Shown here: piece by piece, positions 18,533 to 28,242 of the stretch
Layout: each line of letters opens with the position of its first letter
How positions within the stretch are numbered: the stretch's first letter is position 1
Source of the DNA: Actinomycetaceae bacterium
GTDB taxonomy: Bacteria > Actinomycetota > Actinomycetes > Actinomycetales > Actinomycetaceae
Assembly (NCBI GenBank): GCA_030530685.1
Contig: JAUMUM010000006.1
Coordinates: 76,459-124,152 of the forward strand
Reading direction: 5' to 3'
DNA: 47,694 nucleotides
Made by a program: the position numbers and the translations under genes
Notes under the pieces: generated by a model
What the model was told of the DNA's origin: nothing
The model's input: only the letters and a program-made list of their open reading frames with translations
The model's database searches: none

Positions 18533-19713
18533 TTGAGGATCGCCTCGGTCAGCTTGGCCAGCGGCCTGCGCAGCGCGTTGACCTTGTCGGACAGGGCCTT
18601 GCGCTGGGCCTCGTCGAGCGTGTCGTAAGAGACGAATCCGTCGCCCTCACGGTACTGGTCGAGCTCGCCCTGGAGGTCGGTGATCTTCGAGTTGATCTCC
18701 TTGGCCAGGTCGGGATCGTTCTTCTCGGCGATCGGCTCGACATTGCCGAAGGCCACCTGCGCCCCCTCGAGGTTCGCCTGGAAGTCCCACAGGTCGGTGT
18801 GCGAGAAGGCTTCCTCCTCGCCCGTGATCTTCGTGGTGGCGACCTCTTCGAGGAGCGCGATGGCACCGTTGGAGATGTCGTCGAGGCTCACGGAGAAGTC
18901 GTCGGAGTAGACGAGGTCATAGAGCTTTTGCGTATTGGCCACGAGGTCGTCGGCGACCTTCGTGCGCTCCTCGTCGCTCAGGCCCTCGTATCCCTCCGGG
19001 CGCCACAGATCCTTTTCGGCCACGTGCCAGCCCGTCCACTCGCGAGTCTCATTGTCGTCGGCCTCCTGCCAGTCAGCCTCGCGCTCGTCGAGTGCCGGGT
19101 CGAGGTCGCCGAAGGCCTCGGCCGTGGGCTCGATGCGCTCGTAGTGCATGCGCGCGGCAGCGTAGCTGTTCTTGGCGGTTTCGACGTCGCCGGACTTGTA
19201 CGCCTCGGCGAAGGACTTCGTGGCATCCAGGAGCTGACCGGACTGGTCGCGAATGTAGGCCGTGTACTTCTCTACGGCGTCGTCCTGGAGCTTCTTATCG
19301 TCGTCGGAGACCTCGATCTTCTCACCGGAGTCGGTCACCGTGAACTCCTTGTCCCCGACGAGGGAGCCCACCATGTTCTTCTTGCACGCAGTGTAGTAGG
19401 TGCCCGGTTCCAGCACCACGGTGTACTCGACTGTCGTGCCGGGGCCGAGATTCTCGCGTTCGCCGACGATGCGGAGCTTGTCCTCGGCGAGGATCTCGAA
19501 CTCGTTCTTGGCCGGACCCTTGTTTTCCAGGGTGAAGACGACCTTTCCGGACTTGACCTCGCTTGCGGAGACGTCGCAGGTGTCGTCGGTGATCGTCACG
19601 TTCAACCTCTGGGCGCTGGCCTGCGTGCCATCGCTATCGGAGCCGGAGTCGTTGGAAACGCAACCGGCCAGGACGAGCGCCAGAGCGGCAACGGTTGGAA
19701 TGGACTTCTTCAT
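18529..19713 (-). CDS. efeO: Iron uptake lipoprotein EfeO (cupredoxin + M75)
   Basis: 394 residues. Lipoprotein signal with lipobox LAGC (Cys18). A cupredoxin-like domain (about 35-135, VTITDDTCDVSASEVKSGKVVFTLENKG, with YYTACKK) is followed by the helical M75 (imelysin) domain with conserved TGWHVAEKDLW and AAARMHYERIEPTAEAFGDLD. It is the extracytoplasmic iron-binding partner of EfeU and EfeB. The start overlaps the efeU stop by 4 nt (ATGA), indicating translational coupling. Confidence 0.95.
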   Translation of the reverse strand: MKKSIPTVAALALVLAGCVSNDSGSDSDGTQASAQRLNVTITDDTCDVSASEVKSGKVVFTLENKGPAKNEFEILAEDKLRIVGERENLGPGTTVEYTVVLEPGTYYTACKKNMVGSLVGDKEFTVTDSGEKIEVSDDDKKLQDDAVEKYTAYIRDQSGQLLDATKSFAEAYKSGDVETAKNSYAAARMHYERIEPTAEAFGDLDPALDEREADWQEADDNETREWTGWHVAEKDLWRPEGYEGLSDEERTKVADDLVANTQKLYDLVYSDDFSVSLDDISNGAIALLEEVATTKITGEEEAFSHTDLWDFQANLEGAQVAFGNVEPIAEKNDPDLAKEINSKITDLQGELDQYREGDGFVSYDTLDEAQRKALSDKVNALRRPLAKLTEAILK

Positions 19714-20720
19714 GGGTTGTTCCTTAGCGTCGAAGGGTTCGTTGTCAGGACATTGGACGGTTCGTTGTCTAAGGTCGCTCCGTCTAATGGACGGTCTTCT
19801 CCACGGCTGGAAGGTTCGCCCCCGTTGTCAGAAGGCTCATTGTCTGCGCCATTGGAAGGAGCCTCGCCGGAGCGCCTGCCGCGCGCCTGGACCGTGAAGA
19901 CGGTCAGGACCACCACGAGGTAGGCCGCCCAGCCAATGAACTGGAGGAGCGTCGGCGAGAAGAGGATCTCGACATTGAACATGGCGTTGAGGATCGCGAA
20001 CCACCACGATGAGGCGTGCCCCGCGATGAGTGCTGAATGGTCGTACAGGTGACGCCCCTGCCCCGGCAGGACGTCCGCTTCGTGCAGGTCTCCGATGCCG
20101 TAGGCGACGATGCCCGCGGCAACGAAGACGAGGAGGTACCCGGTGACGAGGAAGAAGAGCCGCAGGTTGAAGCGCACCGAGCCCTTGTAGATGACATAGC
20201 CAATGGCCACCGCCACCAGCAATCCGCCGAAGACGCCCAGCGCCGGGGCCGCCACGCCCGAACTCGCCGACGACTTGACGACCGACCAGACGAACAGGGC
20301 GGTCTCAACGCCCTCGCGCCCCACCGCGATGATGGCGAGCCAAACGATAGCGCGCGCCGAGCCTGACTGCAGGGCGGTGTCGGCCGCCCCCTCGAGCTCT
20401 CCGGCGATCTGCCGGGAGTTCTTGCCCATCCACAAAATCATCCACGTTACGAAACCGACGGCGATGAGCGACAGCACCCCGCCGAGGATCTCCTGGGCCT
20501 GGAAGCTCAGCGTATACGGCCCCCACGTCATGTAGATCCCCGCACCGAAGGGGATGGCGATGGCTATGGCGACGCCGAGCCAAAGCTTGGGAAGGACGTC
20601 GCGCCGGCCGGAGCGCACGAGGTACGCCACGAGAATGCCAACGATGAGCGCGGCCTCCACGCCCTCGCGCAAAGCGATGAGAAAGTTGGGGAAGAAGTTG
20701 CCGATGAATTCGGAGGACAA
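19710..20720 (-). CDS. efeU: Iron permease EfeU (FTR1 family)
   Basis: 336 residues, about seven transmembrane helices. Both REGVE iron-translocation motifs typical of FTR1/EfeU are present (residues 18-22 and 135-139). The C-terminal 60 residues form a hydrophilic Asn/Ser/Pro-rich tail absent from many homologs; the encoding DNA contains short repeats (ggttcgttgtc). It imports ferric iron produced by EfeB. First gene of the operon, with its promoter upstream at about 20747-20806. Confidence 0.95.
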   Translation of the reverse strand: MSSEFIGNFFPNFLIALREGVEAALIVGILVAYLVRSGRRDVLPKLWLGVAIAIAIPFGAGIYMTWGPYTLSFQAQEILGGVLSLIAVGFVTWMILWMGKNSRQIAGELEGAADTALQSGSARAIVWLAIIAVGREGVETALFVWSVVKSSASSGVAAPALGVFGGLLVAVAIGYVIYKGSVRFNLRLFFLVTGYLLVFVAAGIVAYGIGDLHEADVLPGQGRHLYDHSALIAGHASSWWFAILNAMFNVEILFSPTLLQFIGWAAYLVVVLTVFTVQARGRRSGEAPSNGADNEPSDNGGEPSSRGEDRPLDGATLDNEPSNVLTTNPSTLRNNP

Positions 20721-20746
20721 CGCTCGCTCTCCCTCTCAGTGCACCG

Positions 20747-20806
20747 TACGGACCACCTAACCTTACTACTTTGTGAATGTCGTATGAAACCATTTCGTTA
20801 TACGAA
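20747..20806 (-). promoter_or_regulatory. efeUOB promoter with DtxR/IdeR-like site and palindrome
   Basis: On the minus strand, -35 TTCATA (20783-20788) and -10 TAAGGT (20760-20765) are 17 bp apart. A 19-bp window (20747-20765) matches the DtxR/IdeR consensus at about 12 of 19 positions, with an intact right half (CTAACCT), and covers the expected start site, as iron repressors do. Further upstream a perfect 13-bp palindrome TTCGTTATACGAA (20794-20806) could bind another regulator. Confidence 0.45.
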
Positions 20807-21026
20807 CCTTGTGTATATACCTCGCCCCGTTCGCGCCTGGGCGCTCTGCGCGGGGCCTGGCGCGCACATCGACCCGCCGGCACGCCCGCGCACTCGCCCA
20901 GCCGGCAGGTCCGCTGGCGGGCCGGCATCGGCACGCCCGTAGGTCCGCGTTAACCCAATGGCAGGACTGGTTATGGCGCGCCCGTCTGTGGCGGAAGGGC
21001 CCTCGCTTCGTGGCGGAAGTAGCCGA

Positions 21027-22820
21027 CTAACCGCGGTGGAAGAACTCGTCGAGGCCGCCGCCGGGTCCGACGAGCGTGGGGCAGCCCGCCGCGACGACCC
21101 TTCCACGGTCGAAGACGGCGACGACGTCCGCCCCGGCGGCCGAGTCGAGCCGGTGCGTGACCTCCACGATCGTCATGTCGCGCGCGAGCGAGGCGAGGTT
21201 GCGCCGGATTGCCGCTTCGAGCTCGCCGTTGAGGCTGGCGGCAAACTCGTCGAGGATGAGCACTCGCGGTTTGACCAGCAGCGCCCGCGCCAGGCAGAGC
21301 CTGGCGGCCTGCCCTCCCGACAGGCGGCTTCCCGCCTGCCCGACGGCGGTATCCAGCCCCTGCGGCATCGAGCGGACCTCGTCGGCCAGGCACGCCGCCT
21401 CGAGGGCCTGCCACAACTCCTGCTCCTCGGCATGCGGCCTGCCGAGCCGGAGGTTGTCGCCGATGGTGGAGTTCAGCAACTCGTTCCTCTGCGGCACCGC
21501 CACGACGGCGGACCTCAGCGAGTCGAGCGTGTACCTCTGGATCGGCACGTCGTCGAGCAGAATGTGGCCGCCGGCCGGGTCGTCGTACCTGAGCAGGAGG
21601 CTCGCCGCCGTCGTCTTGCCCGAGCCGGACGGACCGACGAGCACGAGGTGGCCACCTGCGGCAACCGAGAAGCTGACATCGTCGAGGCCGAATCCGCCCT
21701 CCGGGTAGGCGTAGGTCACACCCGAGAACTCGATGGAAGGCGCAGCGCCGGGCTCGTAGACGGCGGGCCCGTCTGCCACCGCCTCTTCGGCGTGGAATAT
21801 TCCCCACAGGCGCCTCGCGGCAGCAAGGCAGTGGTCGATGTACCCGGCCGCACCTTCGACCCCCCGCGGCCCTTCGAATAGCCGCAGCGTCCCTCCGGCC
21901 AGGCCGGCCGCCACGGCAATGGAAAGGCCGGCATGGGCCGATCCCCAGACGGCCCCCATGACGGCGACGAGGCTCAGCGCGAGATTGCTGGCGCGCCGAA
22001 TCGCCGCACCGGTCAGGGCCCTGCCGGCCGAAGTCGCGACCTGCCGCCCGATCCCGTCCATCTGCGCGATGCGTTCGCGCTGGCGGCCGTAGGCGACGAT
22101 TTCTTCGGCGCCGAACACGGAGTCCGTGACGTGGTGGGTCAGCTCGCGGCGAAGCGCCAGCGTGCGGTGCGTGGCCCGGATGGAGCGCCTCAGGCCGAGG
22201 AACGGAACGACGATTAGCGCCAGGGCCATGCAGATGGCCGGCACCGCGACGACGCCCCAGCCGAAGGCCAGGCCCGCACCCGCGAGGAAGGCCGTCGGGA
22301 CGACCACGGCCGAAACGACGGGGGCGAACGTGTGAGCGTAGACGACCTCGATGCGGTCGACGTCGCGCGTGAGGCTGGCGAGCAGGTCCCCGGAGCGCGA
22401 GCGCGCCACGATCGCCGGGGCCTTGGGCCACAGCTGCGAGAATGCCATGGTCCGCAGTAATTCGAGGGCCTTGAACGCAACGTAGTGGCCCGTCAGCTGC
22501 TCTCCGTAGCGGCAGACCGCTTTGAGCAGGGCGCAGGTGACGATTCCGGCGATGACCGGCACCTGGCTGCCTCCTTCCGTCAGGATCGACGTCACCGCTC
22601 CAACGGCCAGGGCGAACATGAGGACGTCCAAGCTGAGATTGACGATCCTCAGGAGCGTAGAAATGTACAGCGGGCCGTGCACCGGGCGCGTGATGGAGGT
22701 GAGCCACGCGAGGAGTTCGCGCAGCCCGGGTTGCCCACTGGCGGCAGTTTCGCCGCGGCTCGTGCTGGCCCCGGACTCTTCGTTTCGAGCGGTTGGGCCG
22801 GCGTGCGAATCGTCAGTCAT
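21027..22820 (-). CDS. ABC exporter, CydC-like (membrane + ATPase)
   Basis: 597 residues from the ATG whose bases overlap the stop of the upstream gene by 8 nt. A type IV ABC exporter half: six-helix membrane domain (about 30-315, with SRSGDLLASLTRDVDRIEVVY, CydC-like) and an ATPase (about 345-590) with Walker A GPSGSGKTT, signature LSGGQ and Walker B VLILDEFAASLN. The usual DEP is DEF here. With the neighbouring CydD-like half it probably forms a heterodimer exporting a small thiol, as CydDC exports cysteine/glutathione. No cydAB is nearby, so the physiological link is uncertain. Confidence 0.85.
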   Translation of the reverse strand: MTDDSHAGPTARNEESGASTSRGETAASGQPGLRELLAWLTSITRPVHGPLYISTLLRIVNLSLDVLMFALAVGAVTSILTEGGSQVPVIAGIVTCALLKAVCRYGEQLTGHYVAFKALELLRTMAFSQLWPKAPAIVARSRSGDLLASLTRDVDRIEVVYAHTFAPVVSAVVVPTAFLAGAGLAFGWGVVAVPAICMALALIVVPFLGLRRSIRATHRTLALRRELTHHVTDSVFGAEEIVAYGRQRERIAQMDGIGRQVATSAGRALTGAAIRRASNLALSLVAVMGAVWGSAHAGLSIAVAAGLAGGTLRLFEGPRGVEGAAGYIDHCLAAARRLWGIFHAEEAVADGPAVYEPGAAPSIEFSGVTYAYPEGGFGLDDVSFSVAAGGHLVLVGPSGSGKTTAASLLLRYDDPAGGHILLDDVPIQRYTLDSLRSAVVAVPQRNELLNSTIGDNLRLGRPHAEEQELWQALEAACLADEVRSMPQGLDTAVGQAGSRLSGGQAARLCLARALLVKPRVLILDEFAASLNGELEAAIRRNLASLARDMTIVEVTHRLDSAAGADVVAVFDRGRVVAAGCPTLVGPGGGLDEFFHRG

Positions 22821-24846
22821 GCCTGCCGCCTTCCGTGTCTTTCGACGGGCGCCCTTCCGGAGCGTCCATCTCCCCGATGGCCTCGTGCCCGGCCCGATCA
22901 TTCGCGAGCGCGCCCGTCACGGTGTCGCCTTCGGGCTCGCCGCGGTCCGGCTCGCCGTCGCCACTATTGCCGCTTGCGATGCTCGGCGGGGCGGAGATGT
23001 CCAGGGGCATCAGCACACCGTCACGCATCTGCACGACGGCATCGGCGCTCTCGGCGATTGCCCTGCGGTGGGTGACGATCAGGAGCGTCCACCGCCGCCC
23101 GAGCTCGCCGATGGCGCGGGTGATTCGAGCCTCGGATTCGATGTCGACGTGGGAGGTCGGCTCGTCCAGCAGCAGGATCTTGCGGCCGGAAAGCAAGGCT
23201 CGGGCGAGCGCAATGCGCTGGGCTTGGCCGCCGGAAATGCGCGCGCCCTGCTCACCGATGTCGGTGTGCAGTCCTATGGCTTCGACGTCGTCGGCGACCT
23301 GCGCCTGGCGCAGTGCTCGCCACATTTCTTCGTCCGTCGCTTCGGCTTTGGCGAGACGAAGGTTGTCGGCGATGCTGCCTGTCAGCAGCCACGTGCGCTG
23401 CGACACCGGCGCCGCAAGCTGGCGGATCTGCGACGGGCTCATCCCGCGAAGCTGCCGCCCCCCAATGGTTATCTCGCCGTCCTGGAGGGCCAATGATCCT
23501 CGCATCAGGTCCAGAAGCGTCGACTTTCCACCGCCCGATTCTCCCACGATGGCGACTTTCGTTCCCTCGGGCACGTCGAGGTCGACCCCGCGAAGCACCG
23601 GGCCTCGCCCGTAGTCGAATCGAACGCCTCGGGCACAGATGCCGCCGAGCCCTGCTTCTTCCGGCGCGGCCTGCGCCGCCCCTGGCGGCATGGCCTGCAT
23701 CTGCCCTGGCGCCGAGCTGCCGGGCACTCCACCGCCGCCGTGCTTCGACAGGTACGCCCCGATGGCCCTCTCGGAGGCGCGGCCGGCCATGCCTATGTAG
23801 AAGAATCCGGCAACCTGACCGAGCGGCTCGAGCAGCAGGACCGTCAGCAGTGAAACGGCAAGGGCTTGGCTCAGATCGATCGCGCCGGCGTGGAAGCGGG
23901 CAATGACGAGCGCCGCCGTGCAGCAGACGAGGACGAGTGAAAACAGCCCGTCCATGATGATGATGACCACCTGGTTACCGGCCAGCAGGCGCATGAGGGC
24001 GCCGCGGTTGTGCTCGCCGCTGTCGCGCAGTTGCCGCTCGATGCGCGGTCCCGCCCCGAAGACCCGGATGATCACGAGATTGCGTATGGCGTCCAGGTAT
24101 TTGCCCGCGAGCGCCATTCGCTGCCGGCGAGAGTTGGCGGAGGTCTTGCGGAAGAACTTCGCGAAGACGGCCAGGAGCAGCGGAATCAGCGGGCACAGGA
24201 CCATGATCGTCAGACCGAGCGTCGGGTCGATGGCGATCGCCACGTAGGCCAGGGTGAGGAAGGGAATGGCGATCGCGGCCACGGTCGAGCCGAAGTAGAC
24301 CTGGCGGTACTCCGTGACACGCTCGCAGTTGTCGGTGTGGAGCGTGACGAGCCGGGCCGCGTCGGCGCCTTCGGCCTCGGAAAGCGACCGCGTGTCATAC
24401 GCCGCACGCAGGAGGCGCCGGCGGATCGAGCGTTCCTCCCTGCGCGCCGCCGCGCCCCCGTAGACGATCTCTGCCGCGGCCGCCACGCCGGCGAGCAGCG
24501 CGGCCAGCGCGGCCGGCACCCAACTCGTCCACTCCTGCGCCTGCACTGCCCGCGATCCCGCGGATGGCTCCGCAATGCCGGCCAGGAGCCGGGCGATGGC
24601 GACGAGCGCGACGCCCGTCAGCAGGGCGGTGGCGACGCGAAGGCAGGCGACGAGCACGATATCCGCCCTCCCCCGGCGCGAGACGACAAGCTTCATGCCC
24701 GCCGTCCCGGCACCTGGCCCGCCCGCAGGTCCGTGCCCGCTAGCTTGGCCGGCAGCCGTGTGCCCGGCATCCCGGCCGGCAGACCCGCGCCGACCACCCT
24801 CGCCGGCACCCCCGTGCCCGCCGCCGCGGCCCGCGTGCAGATCCAT
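22813..24846 (-). CDS. ABC exporter, CydD-like (membrane + ATPase)
   Basis: 677 residues from the ATG with the better Shine-Dalgarno (GGAGG). An internal ATG at 24696 (MKLVVSRRGRAD) would give the usual family N terminus; the extra 50 residues are Gly/Ala-rich and non-homologous. Membrane domain about 60-370, then ATPase with Walker A GESGGGKST, signature ISGGQAQRIALARALL and Walker B ILLLDEPTSHVD. A roughly 65-residue hydrophilic tail follows. It pairs with the downstream CydC-like half (8-nt overlap) and starts 12 nt after the DUF1846 gene. Confidence 0.85.
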   Translation of the reverse strand: MDLHAGRGGGHGGAGEGGRRGSAGRDAGHTAAGQASGHGPAGGPGAGTAGMKLVVSRRGRADIVLVACLRVATALLTGVALVAIARLLAGIAEPSAGSRAVQAQEWTSWVPAALAALLAGVAAAAEIVYGGAAARREERSIRRRLLRAAYDTRSLSEAEGADAARLVTLHTDNCERVTEYRQVYFGSTVAAIAIPFLTLAYVAIAIDPTLGLTIMVLCPLIPLLLAVFAKFFRKTSANSRRQRMALAGKYLDAIRNLVIIRVFGAGPRIERQLRDSGEHNRGALMRLLAGNQVVIIIMDGLFSLVLVCCTAALVIARFHAGAIDLSQALAVSLLTVLLLEPLGQVAGFFYIGMAGRASERAIGAYLSKHGGGGVPGSSAPGQMQAMPPGAAQAAPEEAGLGGICARGVRFDYGRGPVLRGVDLDVPEGTKVAIVGESGGGKSTLLDLMRGSLALQDGEITIGGRQLRGMSPSQIRQLAAPVSQRTWLLTGSIADNLRLAKAEATDEEMWRALRQAQVADDVEAIGLHTDIGEQGARISGGQAQRIALARALLSGRKILLLDEPTSHVDIESEARITRAIGELGRRWTLLIVTHRRAIAESADAVVQMRDGVLMPLDISAPPSIASGNSGDGEPDRGEPEGDTVTGALANDRAGHEAIGEMDAPEGRPSKDTEGGRHD

Positions 24847-24858
24847 GACCCCTCCGCC

Positions 24859-26352
24859 TCACATTTTCTGGTACAGGGACTTGCGCTGATAGACCGGCTC
24901 GGAGGTGACGAGCACCCCGAGGTTCCGGAAGATCCCCTCGTCGACGGGGCCGAGAATGGTCGTCGTGTGGACATCGCAGCCGGCTAGATTCTGGAGCTCG
25001 TCGAGCGCCCTGCGAGCATTGTCGTCATTGGTGGCCGAAACCGACAGGGCGATGAGCACCTCGTCGGTGTGCAAGCGCGGGTTGCGGCTTCCCAGGTGCC
25101 GAGTCTTCAGCGTCTGGATCGGCTCAATCGACTCGGGGGCGAGCAGGTGCTGGTCGGGGTCGATGCCCGCCAGCTCCTTGAGCGCATTGAGCAGCATCGC
25201 CGCCGAACAGCCGAGCAGCGGGGAGGTCTTGCCGGTGACGATCGTCCCGTCGGCCAGCTCGATGGCCGACGCCGGAGCCCCCGTGCGCGCAGCCACATCC
25301 AGGGCCGGCTGGACGACGCGGCGAATGTCGCTCGTCAGCCCCATCTTGCTCATGATCAGCGCAATGCGGTCGGATATGACCGGGTCGGCCTGGCTACGCC
25401 GCTCGTCGACGAGCGCCTTGTAGTATCGCCTGACGATTTCCTGGCGGCCGGCCTCCTGGCAGGCGGCGTCGTCGCTGATGCAGTAGCCGACCATATTGAC
25501 GCCCATGTCCGTAGGCGACTTGTACGGGCATGTGCCGGCCAGCTGCTGGAGCAGGTGCGCAAGCAGCGGGAAGACCTCGACGTCGCGATTGTAGGAGACC
25601 ACCTGCTTGCCGTAGGCGGCCAGGTGGAAGGGGTCGATGAGGTTGACATCGTCAAGGTCCGCCGTGGCCGCCTCGTAGGCCAGGTTCACGGGGTGGTCGA
25701 GCGGTATGTTCCAGATGGGGAAGGTTTCGAACTTGGCGTATCCGGCCGGGATGCCGCGCTGGTACTCGTGGTAGAGCTGCGAGAGGCAGGTTGCGAGCTT
25801 GCCCGAGCCCGGGCCGGGAGCAGTGACGACGATGAGGTCCCGGCTCGTCTCCACGTAATCGTTGCGTCCAAAGCCTTCCGGGGAGACGATGAGCTTCGCG
25901 TTGGTCGGGTAGCCCTCGATCGTGCGATGGCGTGAGACCTTCATGCCGAGGCGTTCCAGGCGGGTCTTGAACGTTGCGGCCGCCGCATTGTCGTCTTCCA
26001 TCTGGGTGAGCACCACGTTCTCGACGAGGAAGCCCCTCTCCCTGAACACGTCGACGATCCGCAGGACGTCGTCCTCGTAGGAGATGCCCAGATCCGCGCG
26101 CACCTTGTTGCGCATGAGATCCTTGGCATTGATGACGACGAGGATCTCCAGTTCGTCCCTGAGCTGCTCGAGCATAACGATCTTGTTGTCCGGTGTGAAT
26201 CCCGGCAGGACGCGGGAGGCGTGCATGTCGTCAAAGAGCTTGCCGCCCATCTCCATGTAGAGCTTGCCGCCGATTTCCTTGCGCCGGGCATTGATGTGCT
26301 CGGACTGCATGGATATGTAGCGAGATCGATCGAAACCCGGTGCTTGCGACAC
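24859..26352 (-). CDS. DUF1846 domain-containing protein
   Basis: 497 residues from a GTG ([20 protein letters not shown]). This start is chosen because DUF1846 proteins begin with a similar GFD...Y...QS block and AAAGG precedes it; the reading frame continues upstream without similarity. Family blocks: [64 protein letters not shown] and a Cys-containing C-terminal region. The GPGSGK loop looks nucleotide-binding. Cytoplasmic, widespread in Firmicutes and Actinobacteria, function unassigned. It heads a tight unit with the CydDC-like exporter. Confidence 0.9.
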   Translation of the reverse strand: MSQAPGFDRSRYISMQSEHINARRKEIGGKLYMEMGGKLFDDMHASRVLPGFTPDNKIVMLEQLRDELEILVVINAKDLMRNKVRADLGISYEDDVLRIVDVFRERGFLVENVVLTQMEDDNAAAATFKTRLERLGMKVSRHRTIEGYPTNAKLIVSPEGFGRNDYVETSRDLIVVTAPGPGSGKLATCLSQLYHEYQRGIPAGYAKFETFPIWNIPLDHPVNLAYEAATADLDDVNLIDPFHLAAYGKQVVSYNRDVEVFPLLAHLLQQLAGTCPYKSPTDMGVNMVGYCISDDAACQEAGRQEIVRRYYKALVDERRSQADPVISDRIALIMSKMGLTSDIRRVVQPALDVAARTGAPASAIELADGTIVTGKTSPLLGCSAAMLLNALKELAGIDPDQHLLAPESIEPIQTLKTRHLGSRNPRLHTDEVLIALSVSATNDDNARRALDELQNLAGCDVHTTTILGPVDEGIFRNLGVLVTSEPVYQRKSLYQKM

Positions 26353-26781
26353 GGCCAGCCTTTCCAAACGACGCCCAAGGAACGAAGGCCGCCAACCGAC
26401 TGCGGCCCAGAAAAGCATAGTGGAAGCTGCCCGACCGCGCGCCTCGGACGCGGGCAAGATGACGCTGGTCGATCAGGGAATGATCGTGGCACAAACCGGC
26501 GCCTCGTAACGGGCACTCGCAGGACCACCCTTGCGTGTGGGCATCGTCCTATCGTAGCGTCATGGATGTGTGGGGATCTGGCCTCGACGCGAACCTGGCG
26601 GCTGGCACGAACCCGGCACCTGACGCCCGCCGCGAATCGTCCGGGCGGCTCGGCCCGCAGCAACGTCCGTTTCGGCCCGTGGCCCAAGGCCGCACTCGGC
26701 GCTAGGTTCAGCCCGCCGAATTGGGCGGCAAACGCCGAAACCTACCACCACCCACGACCGGAACGTGCAAGGAGCAGCGCA

Positions 26782-27747
26782 ATGACATCAAGCGACGGAG
26801 ACTACAGGTTCACCCTGGCACCAACCGTGGCGAGAAAACACGTGCACTACGAGAATCGCTACGGCATCGAGATCGCCGGCGACCTCTATCAGCCCAAGGA
26901 CCTCGACGAGTCGACCGCCCACCCGGCCGTCGTCATTGGCCCGCCGCATAGCGCGGTCAAGGAGCAGGCACCCGGCGTTTACGCCAACGCGCTGGCTCAG
27001 CGTGGCTTTGTCGCGCTGGCCTTCGACCCGTCCTTCAACGGCGAAAGCGGCGGCAAGGCGCGCCGGGTCACCTCTCCCGAAATCTTCGCCGAGGACTTCA
27101 GCGCCGGAGTGGACTTCCTTGGCAGCCTGCCGTACGTTGACAGGCGTCGCATCGGCGTGATCGGCATATGCGGGAGTGGGGGCTTTGCCCTGTCGGCCGC
27201 CCGGGTCGATACGCGCATTCGCGCCGTCGTGACCTCGGCAATGTACGACATCAGCGGAGTCAGCCGCGATGGCTGGCAGAACACAATGACCGATACCGAG
27301 CGCCGGGAAAGGGTCGAGGCCCTGTCAGAGCAACGGTGGAAGGACGTCGACGCGGGCGCCGCCGAGGTCATCCGCTACTTCCCCGAGGAGCCGGCCGACG
27401 CCGTCCCGGAAGGCCTCGATCCCATCGCTTCCGAATTCTTCGAGTTCTATGGCACGACGCGCGGCCGTCATCCGCGCGCAGCCGGCGGTTTCACCACGAC
27501 GAGCTGGCAGGCCCACATCAACTTCGGGGCGCTGCGGCACCTGGAGGACATCGCGCCTCGGCCGATTCTGCTCGTCACCGGGGATAGAGCGCATTCGCGT
27601 TACTTCAGCGACGAGGTCTACGAGCAGGCTCCCGGGCCTAAGGAGCTCATCGTCGTGGAAGGCGCGCGCCACATTGATCTCTACGACGACACGGATCTCA
27701 TCCCCTTCGACGCCATCGCCGACTTCCTCACGAACAACCTGGCGTGA
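26782..27747 (+). CDS. Alpha/beta hydrolase
   Basis: 321 residues from the ATG with AAGGAG 7 nt upstream. Alpha/beta-hydrolase fold: the nucleophile elbow GICGSGG (Ser in the middle), the acid Asp in LLVTGDRAHSR and the catalytic His in VVEGARHIDLYDD are in the expected order. FDPSFNGESGG and the overall arrangement resemble the YcjY/dienelactone-hydrolase-like esterases. No signal peptide. The substrate is unknown. Last chromosomal-type gene before the lower-GC island. Confidence 0.88.
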   Translation: MTSSDGDYRFTLAPTVARKHVHYENRYGIEIAGDLYQPKDLDESTAHPAVVIGPPHSAVKEQAPGVYANALAQRGFVALAFDPSFNGESGGKARRVTSPEIFAEDFSAGVDFLGSLPYVDRRRIGVIGICGSGGFALSAARVDTRIRAVVTSAMYDISGVSRDGWQNTMTDTERRERVEALSEQRWKDVDAGAAEVIRYFPEEPADAVPEGLDPIASEFFEFYGTTRGRHPRAAGGFTTTSWQAHINFGALRHLEDIAPRPILLVTGDRAHSRYFSDEVYEQAPGPKELIVVEGARHIDLYDDTDLIPFDAIADFLTNNLA

Positions 27748-28242
27748 GCAACTCAACATGCCAAGCACGAAAGAACCGACCGCGTGTATCAACCAGAGGC
27801 AGCAATCAGGCGTTCGACCGCTCATGCCAAGCGGTACAGGCTGGACCCACACCCTGACGGTCTTGGTGAAGCCACCCCTACGTTCCGCGGACTCGCGACC
27901 CATCATCCTTCCTCTTCCACCGGGTGAACGATCTCGTCACAGTCTCCTGTACTCGAGCATGCACCCTGCAGCGAGCATACGCTCGAGAACTCACTAGTTC
28001 GGTTGCCGTTGACGAACGCGTTGTCGTTGCCGGAAGTCTTGTGGAATAGAGATCACGTCACACTGGGAAGATCGCGTCAGAGACGGCGACACCAACGCCA
28101 TCCTCGCAAATGGAGTTGATCGCTCATACCCAGTTGGCCATCGCAGCCAGTTCCTCTACCAAGGGCGCCACTGAGTCGAATCCACTTGGCCATAGCCGAC
28201 ACCCGACCTGCCCGTCTCTCGGTTTGCGGAACGCTATCGCAT
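27748..28242. other. Gene-free left flank of the BREX island
   Basis: About 495 bases with no convincing gene. Contains a 7-bp inverted repeat (CTCGAGC at 27952-27958 / GCTCGAG at 27981-27987). A minus-strand frame ending at 28124 finishes with a protein-like stretch (about 20 residues, GFDSVAPLVEELAAMANWV) that may be the tail of a lost gene. The island junction probably lies here; no direct repeat of the tRNA-His end was found. Confidence 0.4.

Noticed and set aside
27900-27930. CTTCCACC near the left island edge resembles the tRNA-His 3' end
   Set aside because: Only 8-9 bases match and the orientation is opposite to what an attachment-site direct repeat requires.
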